Assembly: GCF_900142695.1 (NCBI RefSeq) | Contig: NZ_FRBU01000014.1 | Coordinates: 1 to 64,000 of the forward strand | Origin: Flavobacterium xanthum | GTDB taxonomy: Bacteria > Bacteroidota > Bacteroidia > Flavobacteriales > Flavobacteriaceae | Length of the DNA: 64,000 nt | Reading direction: 5' to 3' | Shown here: positions 1 through 8,253 of the stretch, piece after piece | How positions within the stretch are numbered: position 1 is the stretch's first letter | How the letters are laid out: every line of letters starts with the position of its first letter | Made by a program: the position numbers and the translations under genes | Notes under the pieces: model-generated | The model's database searches: none | Told to the model about the DNA's origin: nothing | What the model saw: only the letters and a program-made list of their open reading frames with translations

Positions 1-363
1 TTATCGTGTTTAATCGACGGTAAATGCAGAAATTCATAAGGCAAGCCCTCGGATTTAAGCAAAAACCGAAGCCCGTAAACACAATGTTTAAAATAGGTTT
101 GTGAAGGTGTTTTAGAGCGTTTTTGAAGCATAAACAAGTATTCTTGTACTTGCTCAATGTCTAACTCCGTTGGGATTTTTCCAAAATGCAATGCCATAGC
201 CGCAACATGCTGACCGTAGTTTCTACAGGTACTTTCACTTCTGCCCAGAACGGACATCGTTCGCTTAAAGCGATGAAATAAAACTGCAAAATCAGGAACC
301 TCTGCAACTGCACGACTGATGATGGTAGTCGGTACAACTACTTCATCTTCTTTTTTTTGTCAT
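1..363 (-). pseudogene. Tyrosine recombinase, N-terminal part only, frameshifted and cut by window edge
   Basis: Reading right to left, an open frame gives about 110 residues typical of the SAM-like core-binding domain at the N-terminus of tyrosine recombinases (LGRSESTCRNYGQHVAAMAL, then QTYFKHCVYGLRFLL). The catalytic domain would lie beyond base 1. The only ATG that fits (361-363) is followed by a run of eight A; this puts it out of frame and it stops after six codons, whereas seven A would give M-T-K-K-E-D-E-V-V-V joined to the long frame. It is therefore either a real frameshift or a homopolymer sequencing error. It points away from the attC-like site at 430, the arrangement of an integron integrase relative to its array, but the same kind of recombinase also travels with Bacteroidota IS91-type elements. 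The visible part cannot tell these apart. Confidence 0.6.
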
Positions 364-429
364 CTTAATTTGTTTTATATATATTTACAAAGGACTAACA
401 TTTTCAGGCAAAACACTACCGTAGGTTTA

Positions 430-558
430 GTTCAACAGCGGTTTCAAGAAATGGCGAGAAAAGTGCTAAATTGATGTATTTCTTTCGCAAGATATTATCT
501 TAATGGAAAATATGCGGTTACGAAGTTCGCCACTTCTTGAAGCCGCGGAACGTTAGCA
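430..558 (+). repeat. attC-like palindromic site, left border of the AbiL cassette
   Basis: The 19-bp arm GCGGTTTCAAGAAATGGCG (438-456) is matched in inverted orientation by CGCCACTTCTTGAAGCCGC (528-546) with two mismatches. The outer 7-mers are GTTCAAC (430-436, R''-like) and GTTAGCA (552-558, R'-like). The total of 129 bp is within the known attC range. The GTT/AAC core bases are present, although GTTAGCA departs from the strict GTTRRRY consensus at its last two positions. The two outer 7-mers are not complementary to each other, as expected when a foreign cassette sits at the crossover point after G552. Confidence 0.6.
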
Positions 559-640
559 GTAATACTAAAAAAACGTTAATTCGCGGAAAAATCAATTCTT
601 ATTTATATATTTACATAATAATTACAAATTATCAAATAAG

Positions 641-1954
641 ATGAAAATTCAAGAATTTAGTTTTGGTAACTTTAAGTCATTTAAAGAAATTCAGACTTTA
701 AATTTATCAGCTGCAAAAATCAAATCTCACAATAAAGAAATTGATGTCAATAATGTTATTGATGAAAACTCTAATTTATTTTTAAAGACTAAAGCTATTT
801 ACGGCGCAAATGCTAGTGGTAAAAGCAATATTATTAAGGCATTAGCTACATTTATTAGAATTATTAAAACTTCAATTAAAGATGAAGATATTTTATATTT
901 GGTTGATTCTTTCCGACTATCAACCAAAACAGAAAATGAACCAAGTTTTTTTCAATTAATTTTTTGGCATAATAATATTAAATATAGATATGGATTTGAA
1001 GTAGATGATGAAAAAATTTATTCTGAATGGCTTTATTCTACCCCAAAAAAAAGAGAACTTCCATTATTCATTAGAGAAGGAAAAAAAATCATTGAATTAG
1101 ATAAAAAAAATTACAACGAAGGATATAAATTAGTCAGTCTATTTGAAGAAGAAACAGAGGAAAATGAGATTTTTAGGAATAATTCATTGTTTTTATCAAC
1201 ACTCGCTACTTTCGGCTTTGGAAAATTATCTAAAGATTTGATTAATGCAATCGGCTCAACAATTATAATCAGTGGATTAGGACATCAAGGAATGTTTAGA
1301 TTTGCTGGGGACGCTATTACAAACAGTGAAAAGAAAAAATACATTGTAGATTTTTTGAAATATGGAGATGTAGGTATTGAAGACATTGATGCTTTGGATG
1401 TGCCTGAAATTGATTCGGAAGAAAGTGAAAATGAAGATGAAACTAAAAAGGAATTAACAAAACAGAAAAAGAGAAAACTATTAATCTCATTTAGAAAAAA
1501 ATATGATGAAAATCTAAAGGCAGTCGAGAACGAGTCTTTCCCATTCAGTAGTAATGAATCAGAAGGGACTCAAAAATTATTTGAATTAAGTCCTTTTATT
1601 TATGAAGCACTGAAGAATAATAGACCAATAATTATTGACGAATTTGATGCTAGATTTCATCCATTATTAACAAAAAAAATTGTTGAATTATTCAATTCAA
1701 CTTCCAATATTGGCTCACAACTAATTTTTACTACTCACGACACAAACTTATTGTCCAACGACTTATTAAGAAGAGATCAAATTGAGTTTGTGGAAAAAGA
1801 CCAGTTTGGTGCGAGTCATTTATATTCTCTTGTTGAGTTTAAAGGAATTAGAAATAATGCCTCTTTTGAAAAGGATTATATTCAAGGTAAATATGGAGCA
1901 ATTCCTTTTTTAGGGGATTTTGACAAATTAATTAATTCTGTTTCAAATGCCTAA
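641..1954 (+). CDS. AAA15-family ATPase, AbiLi/RloA-like defence protein
   Basis: This 437-residue SMC/OLD-type ATPase has the ATP-binding loop GANASGKSN at residues 55-63. A signature-like stretch NESEGTQKLFEL near 305-315 precedes Walker B PIIIDEFDARFHP near 328-340 and the switch histidine in FTTHDTNLL. The middle (about 255-285) is a highly charged Glu/Lys insert. The next gene overlaps it by 8 bp and encodes an RloB-type toprim protein. This two-gene arrangement is that of the AbiL abortive-infection system (AbiLi ATPase, AbiLii RloB) and of RloA/RloB genes near restriction loci. By inference the ATPase senses infection and licenses the partner nuclease. The DNA is visibly AT-richer than the housekeeping genes, fitting acquisition. 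A TATATTTA box near 604-611 could serve as its own promoter. Confidence 0.8.
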   Translation: MKIQEFSFGNFKSFKEIQTLNLSAAKIKSHNKEIDVNNVIDENSNLFLKTKAIYGANASGKSNIIKALATFIRIIKTSIKDEDILYLVDSFRLSTKTENEPSFFQLIFWHNNIKYRYGFEVDDEKIYSEWLYSTPKKRELPLFIREGKKIIELDKKNYNEGYKLVSLFEEETEENEIFRNNSLFLSTLATFGFGKLSKDLINAIGSTIIISGLGHQGMFRFAGDAITNSEKKKYIVDFLKYGDVGIEDIDALDVPEIDSEESENEDETKKELTKQKKRKLLISFRKKYDENLKAVENESFPFSSNESEGTQKLFELSPFIYEALKNNRPIIIDEFDARFHPLLTKKIVELFNSTSNIGSQLIFTTHDTNLLSNDLLRRDQIEFVEKDQFGASHLYSLVEFKGIRNNASFEKDYIQGKYGAIPFLGDFDKLINSVSNA

Positions 1955-2639
1955 AAAAACTAAAGCAATAAAAATAACTGACATTAAGTCTGAAAAACCT
2001 TGGCTTAAAAAAGCCAAAGCTTCTGTATATGAAATAGAAACTAGAGAAGTTAAAAAAACAATTTTAATTATCTGTGAAGGTCAAACAGAAAAATTATACT
2101 TCGAATCATTTCCTGTTTTAACACTTACAGTTGAAGCAATTGATTTGAAAGGAGAAAGTAAATTAAAGTTAATTGAATCAACTATAGAAATTGTAAAAAA
2201 TAGTATTAAAATATACGATGAAGTTTGGTGCGTTTTCGACATGGATTTTAAAAGAGGTGAAAAAGAGTTTGCAGATTTTGATAATGCGATTACCAAAGGG
2301 AAAAATTGTGGTTATAAAATAGCTTATTCAAATGATGCTTTTGAATTGTGGTTCTATCTTCACTATCAATACAATGATAATAAAAATCATAGGAGCTTCT
2401 ACTATTCATTCTTAAGTAAAGAATGGAATATCAACTATGAAAAAGATGGAAAAAAGTACAACTTTTGTAAATCAGTCTATGACAAATTAAACAACGATGA
2501 TAAGGCATCACAAGAAAAAGCAATAGAAAGAGCTGAAACAATTTATCAAGCACAAGTTGACAAAAAATATCACGAGCAAAACCCAATAACTTTAGTCAGT
2601 GAATTGGTTAAGTTTCTAAATCAGAATAAAAGAAAGTAA
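1947..2639 (+). CDS. RloB-like toprim-fold protein, AbiLii-type effector
   Basis: This 230-residue protein starts inside the end of the ATPase gene (8-bp overlap), so the two are probably translated together. Visible motifs are those of the RloB family: ICEGQTEKLYF near residues 42-52 with the acidic residue of a toprim-like site, VWCVFDMDF near 92-100 with a D-x-D metal pair, and YSNDAFELWFYLHY near 127-140. In the AbiL system this partner is the suspected nucleic-acid-cleaving effector. Seven bases after the stop codon the right attC-like site begins, so no other gene fits in the cassette. Family assignment is good; target and trigger are unknown. Confidence 0.8.
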   Translation: MPKKTKAIKITDIKSEKPWLKKAKASVYEIETREVKKTILIICEGQTEKLYFESFPVLTLTVEAIDLKGESKLKLIESTIEIVKNSIKIYDEVWCVFDMDFKRGEKEFADFDNAITKGKNCGYKIAYSNDAFELWFYLHYQYNDNKNHRSFYYSFLSKEWNINYEKDGKKYNFCKSVYDKLNNDDKASQEKAIERAETIYQAQVDKKYHEQNPITLVSELVKFLNQNKRK

Positions 2640-2646
2640 GTACTAC

Positions 2647-2704
2647 TGCTAACAGCTAGGGTTTCGTTGCGTTCGAAGAACGAACAATGAAGCCGCGGTT
2701 GAAC
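2647..2704 (+). repeat. attC-like palindromic site, right border of the AbiL cassette
   Basis: This 58-bp imperfect hairpin starts with TGCTAAC (2647-2653) and ends with GTTGAAC (2698-2704), the latter a perfect fit to GTTRRRY. The inner arms GGTTTCGTTGCGTTCG and CGAACAATGAAGCC pair with wobbles and a 2-nt bulge. It shares the block TGAAGCCGCGG with the left site (right arm at 539-548), and both sites continue R''-AGC on the left side. Its length is close to the short end of known attC sites. Confidence 0.55.
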
Positions 2705-2762
2705 TGAACCGATTACATGCCGTCAACTATGGGGTTATCGTAAAATTATTTGGAGGATTTCA

Positions 2763-2789
2763 AGAGGATTTGGAGTCCTCTTTTTTTTT
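2763..2789 (+). terminator. Rho-independent terminator after the cassette
   Basis: AGAGGA (2763-2768) pairs with TCCTCT (2776-2781) across a 7-nt loop and is followed by nine T. It lies downstream of the AbiL pair and of the right attC-like site, so it would stop read-through from the cassette. Confidence 0.6.
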
Positions 2790-2859
2790 GCCGTATTGTA
2801 AGAGCAATTTTTATAGTGATTTCATTCACATTTATCCATAAAATCCCTTACCCACAAAA

Positions 2860-3387
2860 TTAGCTTTCATAGGAATTAGAACTGTGGCTACCGCCAAGAT
2901 ACCAAGCAGGCGGACCACGCTGGTCGAAAACCGCTATTCGGTGTAAATTACCCGTTTTGCAACACGGACATTTGGGCAAAAAAGGTTTCTTCTCTACTTT
3001 TTCTAGCACTTTTACTTTTAATTTCTCCTGCAAAAGCTTGAGCTTTTGACGTTTCCAAGCACTGCTCAAAAAACCGTAATGCCGTATTTTTACACCCGAG
3101 CCCAAAGGGCGAACTGACGAAGTAAAACGTTTGGGCAAAATATGCAATGCAAACCGTCGGATAAATTCGGAGTGCGTCAGTGTCATTTGTTTTTTGAACC
3201 CGTTTTGCCTGTAATCCTTGTACGCAAAAGTCACGTTTTGATGGTCAATACTTTGGATGCGGTTGTTGCTAATGGCTATTTTATGAGTATATCTTCCCAG
3301 ATATTCCACCACTTATTTTGGACTTCCAAAAGGCTTTTTGGAAAAAACCACCTAAAAATAGGGAACTGGCAAGAACTCGCTCTGTCT
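2860..3387 (-). pseudogene. Decayed IS91-family (Y2/HUH) transposase, C-terminal remnant
   Basis: The frame from 3312 down to 2860 encodes the last 150 residues of an IS91-type transposase: VEYLGRYTHKIAIS with the YxxxY tyrosine pair of the family, a basic region ILPKRFTSSVRPLGSGVKIRHYGF, and a zinc-type knuckle CPCCKTG near the end. The same frame can be followed upstream as VVFSKKPFGSPK, but it is broken by TAA at 3313-3315 (probably from CAA) and TAG at 3352-3354 (probably from TGG). The N-terminal zinc finger and HUH region are absent. It is therefore a dead fragment with two visible nonsense mutations. It may have helped bring in the neighbouring cassette; that is inference. Confidence 0.8.
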
Positions 3388-3498
3388 GGCTATTGTCCAC
3401 TTATATAAGCACAGCGGAAAAGCTAGGGCCGCAAAAAATTATTTTTTATAATTTGTTTAAAATGTTGTTAAAAAGAGTAAACAAACCATATTATTGTT

Positions 3499-3506
3499 TA
3501 CCTTTG
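3499..3506 (+). promoter_or_regulatory. TACCTTTG -7 element of the fasciclin gene
   Basis: This matches the Bacteroidota TAnnTTTG box 36 bp before the chosen ATG at 3543. I did not find a well-spaced -33 TTG for it. Confidence 0.45.
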
Positions 3507-3542
3507 AGTATCTTAATTTAATTTAAACTTAAAATATTGACT

Positions 3543-4127
3543 ATGAAATTAGTAAAAACAATTAGTGTATTTGTATTATTAGGAGTAATCACTACTTCTT
3601 GTGGAGAAAAAAAACAAGCAGAATCAACAGACATGACTGATTCAACAGCAGTAGCAATGGACACTACAGTTGTAGTGGAAACACCAAACATTGTAGGAGT
3701 AGCCTCTGGAAATGCAGATTTCTCAACACTTGTAGCAGCTGTAAAAGCAGCAGGTTTAGTTGAAACGTTAAGTAGTGAAGGTCCTTTCACTGTTTTTGCA
3801 CCAAACAACGCTGCATTTGATAAACTTCCTGCAGGAACTGTAGATGGTTTATTGAAACCAGAAAGTCTTGATAAACTGAAAGCAGTTTTGACGTACCACG
3901 TAGTATCAGGTAAATTTGACGCTGCAACAGTAATTGACGCCATTAACAAAAACAACGGAAAATACACTGTTACCACCGTTCAAGGAGGTACAATCGTTTT
4001 AAGTTTGAAAGACGGTAAAGTAATGTTAACAGATGCCAATGGCGGAATGGCAACAGTTGTTCTTGCTGATGTAGCTGCTTCAAATGGAGTAATTCATGCA
4101 ATCGATACTGTAGTGATGCCTAAATAA
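3543..4127 (+). CDS. Fasciclin-domain surface lipoprotein
   Basis: The 194-residue precursor has a lipoprotein signal, MKLVKTISVFVLLGVITTSC, with the lipidated cysteine at the SC. A Ser/Thr/Asp-rich linker follows to about residue 50, then one fasciclin (FAS1) domain to the end: FSTLVAAVKAAGLVETL, GPFTVFAPNNAAFDKLP, LTYHVVSGK, NGVIHAIDTVVMPK. FAS1 domains mediate adhesion or matrix binding; the specific role here is unknown. The ATG at 3543 is preferred to the TTG at 3537 because it gives a standard signal peptide. It stands alone between the IS91 remnant and its own terminator. Confidence 0.9.
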   Translation: MKLVKTISVFVLLGVITTSCGEKKQAESTDMTDSTAVAMDTTVVVETPNIVGVASGNADFSTLVAAVKAAGLVETLSSEGPFTVFAPNNAAFDKLPAGTVDGLLKPESLDKLKAVLTYHVVSGKFDAATVIDAINKNNGKYTVTTVQGGTIVLSLKDGKVMLTDANGGMATVVLADVAASNGVIHAIDTVVMPK

Positions 4128-4148
4128 GGTTTAAAACTTTTATTTTAT

Positions 4149-4180
4149 AAACCGTTGTACCAATACAGCGGTTTTTTTTT
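4149..4180 (+). terminator. Terminator of the fasciclin gene
   Basis: AAACCGTTG (4149-4157) pairs with CAGCGGTTT (4166-4174) with one G-T wobble, followed by a T run. It starts 21 bp after the stop codon. Confidence 0.75.
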
Positions 4181-4479
4181 GCAAAATTACTACCAATTCC
4201 CTTTGCTATTTCTATAATAAACGACTTCTTAGGCTATCTTTGGACTTCCATATCCCAACATTTGAAAAAAAATATACTTAACTGTGCGGGTAATAATTGG
4301 CAAACCGCTGGCTTTCCCGTTATTACTTGCATCTACCCTATTTTAAAAACATTTCTTTTTTGAATAAAGAAAAATGCTACCTTCTATTTCAAACTAACAA
4401 ATTGAAAAAAATAATGTAGATACCCATCATCAAAAATAGTATTTTAAGGAATGACACTATTTAATTTAAAACACTTACT
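4181..4479. other. Intergenic stretch without recognised gene
   Basis: AT-rich spacer between the fasciclin terminator and the next lipoprotein gene. No open frame of note and no structured element that I could support. Confidence 0.6.
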
Positions 4480-5151
4480 ATGAAATTATCTTCTTTTCTA
4501 ATTCTTATTTCAGTATTGCTTTTGAATTGTCAAAACAAAGACAACCAAGCGCCAAAAGCACCAATTAAAAAAAAGGCAGACACTTTGCACATTGTTGAAG
4601 AAAGCAACCAAAAGACAACCGATAGTGTGACCGCTATACAAACGCAAAAGACTCACCAACTCATTCTAACGTCAAATGCATTACAAGCAATAAATAAAAC
4701 GACGGGTTCCACATCGGAAATTCCTTTTGGCAAACCCTTTGATGAAATGAAAGAAATCGTGTCTAGAATTTTACAATCAAAACCAATATCCGAAGGAATT
4801 AATGCGGAATGTGGCGCTGGACCGCTAAAAATGGCATCTTGAAATAATGGATTGACGCTAGTGTTTCAGAAAAAAGGGGCACAATCAGTAGAATCAGAAA
4901 GCCGCTGGGAATTTGCGGGTTGGTATGTAAGCCTCAACCCACGAAATACAACAAAGAGTACTACCATGGCAGGAATCGGTATTGGATCTACGAGAGGCGA
5001 AATGGAAAGCGCTTATGTGATTATCGTGAAGAAATCCAGTTTGGGATATGAATTCTCAACGACTTCTGGCCTATATGGAATTTTTGACGGCATGGGAAAA
5101 CAAGCAAAAATCACAACTATGTGGAGCGGCGTTAGTTGTAATTTTAGATAA
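4480..5151 (+). pseudogene. Lipoprotein gene split by an in-frame TGA
   Basis: Translation from 4480 gives a lipoprotein signal (MKLSSFLILISVLLLNC), a Lys/Thr-rich linker and a globular start that ends ECGAGPLKMAS at TGA 4840-4842. The same frame continues without a break through NNGLTLVFQKKGAQ, RWEFAGWYVSL and AGIGIGSTRGEM to a stop at 5149-5151, about 223 codons in total. The context S-stop-N-N-G-L-T-L, in a family where I recall S-W-x-x-G-L-T-L, points to TGG changed to TGA. TGA is used as a normal stop elsewhere in this stretch, so recoding is unlikely. Either the gene is freshly inactivated, or this is a sequencing error. No function is known to me. Confidence 0.75.
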
Positions 5152-5577
5152 GGTAAAAAAAAGTCGTCAAACTATTTCAGCTACAAAAATAAAATTCAGA
5201 AAAATCAGCTAAAGCACTAGGTTTAAATTGAAACTTTTCTTTTTTTGTTGATTTTCAGTGCTGTCGTTTAAAACAATCACATGGATTGATGCCCCAAATA
5301 AAATTTTTTTGACCAAACCATTCGCAGGCAAAGCCAGAGCTGCGGTAGAATTTAGATAAAAATTATAAGCTCCACATTAAAATCACCTCTTAAAATCAAT
5401 ACCTAAAATTGAGAATTAAATATAGAAAAGGGTACCAAAATTAATCCAGATAAATCGAAAGTTCCTGTTTTAGATTTGTAGTATAAAATATAACTATTGT
5501 ATATAGCTTCCGTTTTGATTTTGTGCGATTAGCTATTTTTTTCTCTTCTAAAGTAAAAAAAGTGTAAAAATTCCATT
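5152..5577. other. Intergenic stretch with a possible 33-codon gene tail
   Basis: No complete gene is seen. A plus-strand open frame at 5258-5359, starting only with GTG, ends TKPFAGKARAAVEFR and might be the tail of a vanished gene, but I do not recognise it. The rest is AT-rich and separates the broken lipoprotein gene from the convergent efflux operon. Confidence 0.4.
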
Positions 5578-7161
5578 TTAATTTCCCCATATCCTATTTT
5601 TGAAAATATCAACGGTTTGTTTTATATGTTGGTTTATAACCAAAAGGATGACGATAACTAACATGGCATACCCTACGACGGTAAAGATTTCCATATTAGA
5701 CAATAAAACCGATTGTTTGGCCACGGAACTTGCGATTTTTTTTAACGCTAATTGACCCGCATTATCCTCCGTATGCCCTTTAGAAATAAAACTTTCAGTT
5801 GCTTGTGCAATACGCATTTGAGTTTCCGCACTTTCAGGTGTTACAGATTGTATTAACTTTGAATAATGAGTGTGTTGCAGATAAACACCTGCATTTTGAA
5901 TAAATGCAAACCCCATCATACTTCCCCAAAAACGTCCCGCTACGCCTACAATTCCAGCAAACGGAGCAAAAGGAGTGGGTACCGCAGAGACAGTAAATAA
6001 GACTAACGGCACAAAAATAACTCCAACAGCCACTCCTTGTAAAACATAAGGAATTGCGATATCAGACAAGGTAGCATCGGGGACAAAAAGAAAAGTAAAC
6101 CACAAATGAAAAACAGCAAAAAGTGAAAATCCTATTATAAATATAAAACGTATGCTCAGTGCCTTTGCTAAAAACAGTCCCGCTAAAAACATTCCTATTA
6201 CATTCCCAAATACATTTAAATATTGCACATGCGCCACTCTTGAAGGTTCCCAATTCCAAATTACAAACATGGTACTGTGACAAATATTCAAAGTCGATCG
6301 GGCGATATAAAAAAATACCGAAAGGACTAATCCGGTTCGTAAATTAGCATAGCGAAATACATTGAGATCAAAGGTAGGTCGCTTGAGCATCATTTGTCGA
6401 AAAATAAATAAACCTCCCGTGATTAATGAAAGAACTAATGCTGAAATTATTTGGTGGGAATCGAACCAATATTTCTTTTCTCCATAAACAAAGAAAAATG
6501 CTCCTGATAAAATGGCCGTGAGTAAAAGAATAGAACTTGCCCAATCTACTTGATATAAAGGAATTTTTCTATGAAAACGATGTCCTTCAAAAGTTATCAT
6601 AATTAAAGCCACACACATCACTTGAAATAATGCCGAACCATACGCCATATATTTCCAATCATAATTTTCCAGCAGCCACACCGCAATATTCATGATGAAA
6701 GGTGAGGCTAGCATCAACGCACCATAATTAACAGTAAAGCCAATAATCACTGCATTTTTAGATTTGAACCTTGAAATTAAGAAATGTCGCAGCGGCACCA
6801 CAGGCAGGCCCATCAAAATACCTTCGGCTACTCTTAAGATGATAAACAGTGCGTAATTTTCAATGTAAGCCGTTAAAATAAAGGTTAATGCTGCCAAACT
6901 GTAAATGACTATAAAATACTTTTTAGTTGGAAAAAATTGAAATAGACGGGTTTCAATTAGAATCGTAGTCAAAAAAGTTCCATAAGTCACACACATCGAA
7001 AACTGTAAATCTTCAATTTCTACATCTAGAAAACTGGCTGAATACGTCAAATTAGAAGTGTAAACGCCTAGCAAAACCATCGAGTGTGTCAAACAGATAA
7101 ACAAAATCGCGATGCTGGCCCAGTTGGGTACCCAGGATTTAAAAATGCTTTTATTTGACAT
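5578..7161 (-). CDS. MFS drug efflux transporter, 14-TM EmrB/QacA (DHA2) type
   Basis: This 527-residue very hydrophobic protein is the last gene of a four-gene minus-strand unit, starting 3 bp after the membrane-fusion gene. Its length and roughly 14 membrane spans fit the DHA2 family of proton-driven efflux pumps. The stretch IILRVAEGILMGLPVVPLRH sits near residues 108-127. With the HlyD/EmrA-like and TolC-like neighbours it should form a tripartite pump reaching across both membranes. The substrate cannot be read from sequence. Confidence 0.88.
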   Translation of the reverse strand: MSNKSIFKSWVPNWASIAILFICLTHSMVLLGVYTSNLTYSASFLDVEIEDLQFSMCVTYGTFLTTILIETRLFQFFPTKKYFIVIYSLAALTFILTAYIENYALFIILRVAEGILMGLPVVPLRHFLISRFKSKNAVIIGFTVNYGALMLASPFIMNIAVWLLENYDWKYMAYGSALFQVMCVALIMITFEGHRFHRKIPLYQVDWASSILLLTAILSGAFFFVYGEKKYWFDSHQIISALVLSLITGGLFIFRQMMLKRPTFDLNVFRYANLRTGLVLSVFFYIARSTLNICHSTMFVIWNWEPSRVAHVQYLNVFGNVIGMFLAGLFLAKALSIRFIFIIGFSLFAVFHLWFTFLFVPDATLSDIAIPYVLQGVAVGVIFVPLVLFTVSAVPTPFAPFAGIVGVAGRFWGSMMGFAFIQNAGVYLQHTHYSKLIQSVTPESAETQMRIAQATESFISKGHTEDNAGQLALKKIASSVAKQSVLLSNMEIFTVVGYAMLVIVILLVINQHIKQTVDIFKNRIWGN

Positions 7162-7164
7162 TGG

Positions 7165-8217
7165 TTATTGGTGTTCTGCTACAACTATAACATTCATTCC
7201 TGCTCGAAGGAAAGCCGTTTGAGCGGCTGGTTCTTGTAGTCTGATTCTAACAGGAATACGTTGCTCGATTTTAATAAAATTTCCGGTGGCATTATCGGGC
7301 GGTAAAAGCGAGAAACGCGCGCCACTAGCGGGCGATATTGATTCAATAATTCCGATGAATTTTCGTCCGCTGATCGCATCAGCTTGTAGCGTTACCTCTT
7401 GACCCATAGACAAGTATTGTATTTGGGTTTCCTTAAAATTAGCCGTAATCCATTTTTCCTTACTCACAATAGAGACTAAAACTTGTCCTTCTTTTAGTAG
7501 TTGTCCGGGCTGAATCATTTTTTTTCCCACCAAGCCATCATAAGGAGCCGTAATCACTGTATAAGAGAGAAACAATGCAGCGTTATCCGCAACGGCCTGT
7601 TTAGCTGCAATTACGGTCTGAGCCGTTGGGATTTTAGCAGATGCTTCGGAAGTATTTAACGCTGCTGATTGAATGGTATTGACAATTTCTTGATACTGGG
7701 CTTGAGCCGATTGATAATCGGCTTTAACTTTTTCGACTTGTTGATTTGTGGTTGCTTCCTGTTTTAATAAAGATTGATAGCGGTTGTATTCCAGTTTTGT
7801 TTGCCAAACTTTACTTTTTGCAGCCTCGAGTTGCGATCGTCTTACCAGAATAGCATTAGAAGTGGTCGCAACATTTTTTTCTATCACATTGACATTGGCT
7901 TTAGCATTTTCGACCTCTGCCAAAGCACTATTTAAATGCGATTTATATTCCCTATTGTCTAGTATAATTATCGTGTCTCCCTGGTGTACAAACTGATTTT
8001 CATTGTATCGAACTTCCTGAACATAACCCGTTATTCGAGTCAAAATAGGTGTTACATATTGTTCTACCTGAGCATCATTTGTTTCTTCGTGATTTCTATT
8101 AAAAAAATAAAACCAAATCCCTAGAACAATTCCCATGACCACTAAAACAGTTGCAATCACTGTAATCAGTTTACTAAATGATTTGTGGGCTCTTGATGAA
8201 TTTTCTATTTTTATCAT
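7165..8217 (-). CDS. HlyD/EmrA-family membrane fusion protein
   Basis: This 350-residue protein has one N-terminal membrane anchor (about residues 17-37, LITVIATVLVVMGIVLGIWF). A biotinyl-lipoyl-like half-motif follows (VQEVRYNENQFVHQGDTIIILDNREY), then a long alpha-helical hairpin of about residues 80-190 rich in Ala/Gln/Glu, and the returning half AAPYDG-like VITAPYDGLVGKKMIQPGQLL. It is the periplasmic adaptor linking the inner-membrane MFS pump to the outer-membrane channel. It follows the TolC gene by 36 bp and precedes the MFS gene by 3 bp, consistent with one transcript. Confidence 0.92.
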   Translation of the reverse strand: MIKIENSSRAHKSFSKLITVIATVLVVMGIVLGIWFYFFNRNHEETNDAQVEQYVTPILTRITGYVQEVRYNENQFVHQGDTIIILDNREYKSHLNSALAEVENAKANVNVIEKNVATTSNAILVRRSQLEAAKSKVWQTKLEYNRYQSLLKQEATTNQQVEKVKADYQSAQAQYQEIVNTIQSAALNTSEASAKIPTAQTVIAAKQAVADNAALFLSYTVITAPYDGLVGKKMIQPGQLLKEGQVLVSIVSKEKWITANFKETQIQYLSMGQEVTLQADAISGRKFIGIIESISPASGARFSLLPPDNATGNFIKIEQRIPVRIRLQEPAAQTAFLRAGMNVIVVAEHQ

Positions 8218-8253
8218 ATTCGCTGAGAACTAAAAATTATATAAAAACTTGAA

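Larger units (their letters stand above)
553..2698 (+). mobile_element. Putative integron-like gene cassette carrying an AbiL-type defence pair
   Basis: The cassette is defined by the two attC-like sites: crossover after G552 on the left and G2698 on the right. It holds two plus-strand genes with little spare DNA: 88 bp before the first start codon and 7 bp between the second stop codon and the attC-like R'' box. The cassette start GTTAGCA is the exact complement of its own terminal R'' box TGCTAAC, the signature of a cassette that existed as a circle with a symmetric attC. About 2.1 kb is long for a cassette, and two genes is unusual. That it is mobile is an inference; the boundaries are read directly. 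Confidence 0.55.

Noticed and set aside
641..2639. Retron or OLD-family system
   Set aside because: No reverse transcriptase or msr/msd-like RNA nearby, and the toprim-like protein is a separate RloB-type gene, which fits AbiL better.
2763..2789. Third attC-like site
   Set aside because: The stem is short, ends in a T run and lacks GTT/AAC boxes; it is an ordinary terminator.
2860..3312. Intact 150-residue gene
   Set aside because: Its GTG start directly follows an in-frame TAA, and the protein frame continues upstream as IS91 transposase; it is a remnant.
4480..5151. TGA read as tryptophan (alternative code)
   Set aside because: Other genes in the window use TGA as a normal stop and the flavobacterial gene set shows no sign of code change.
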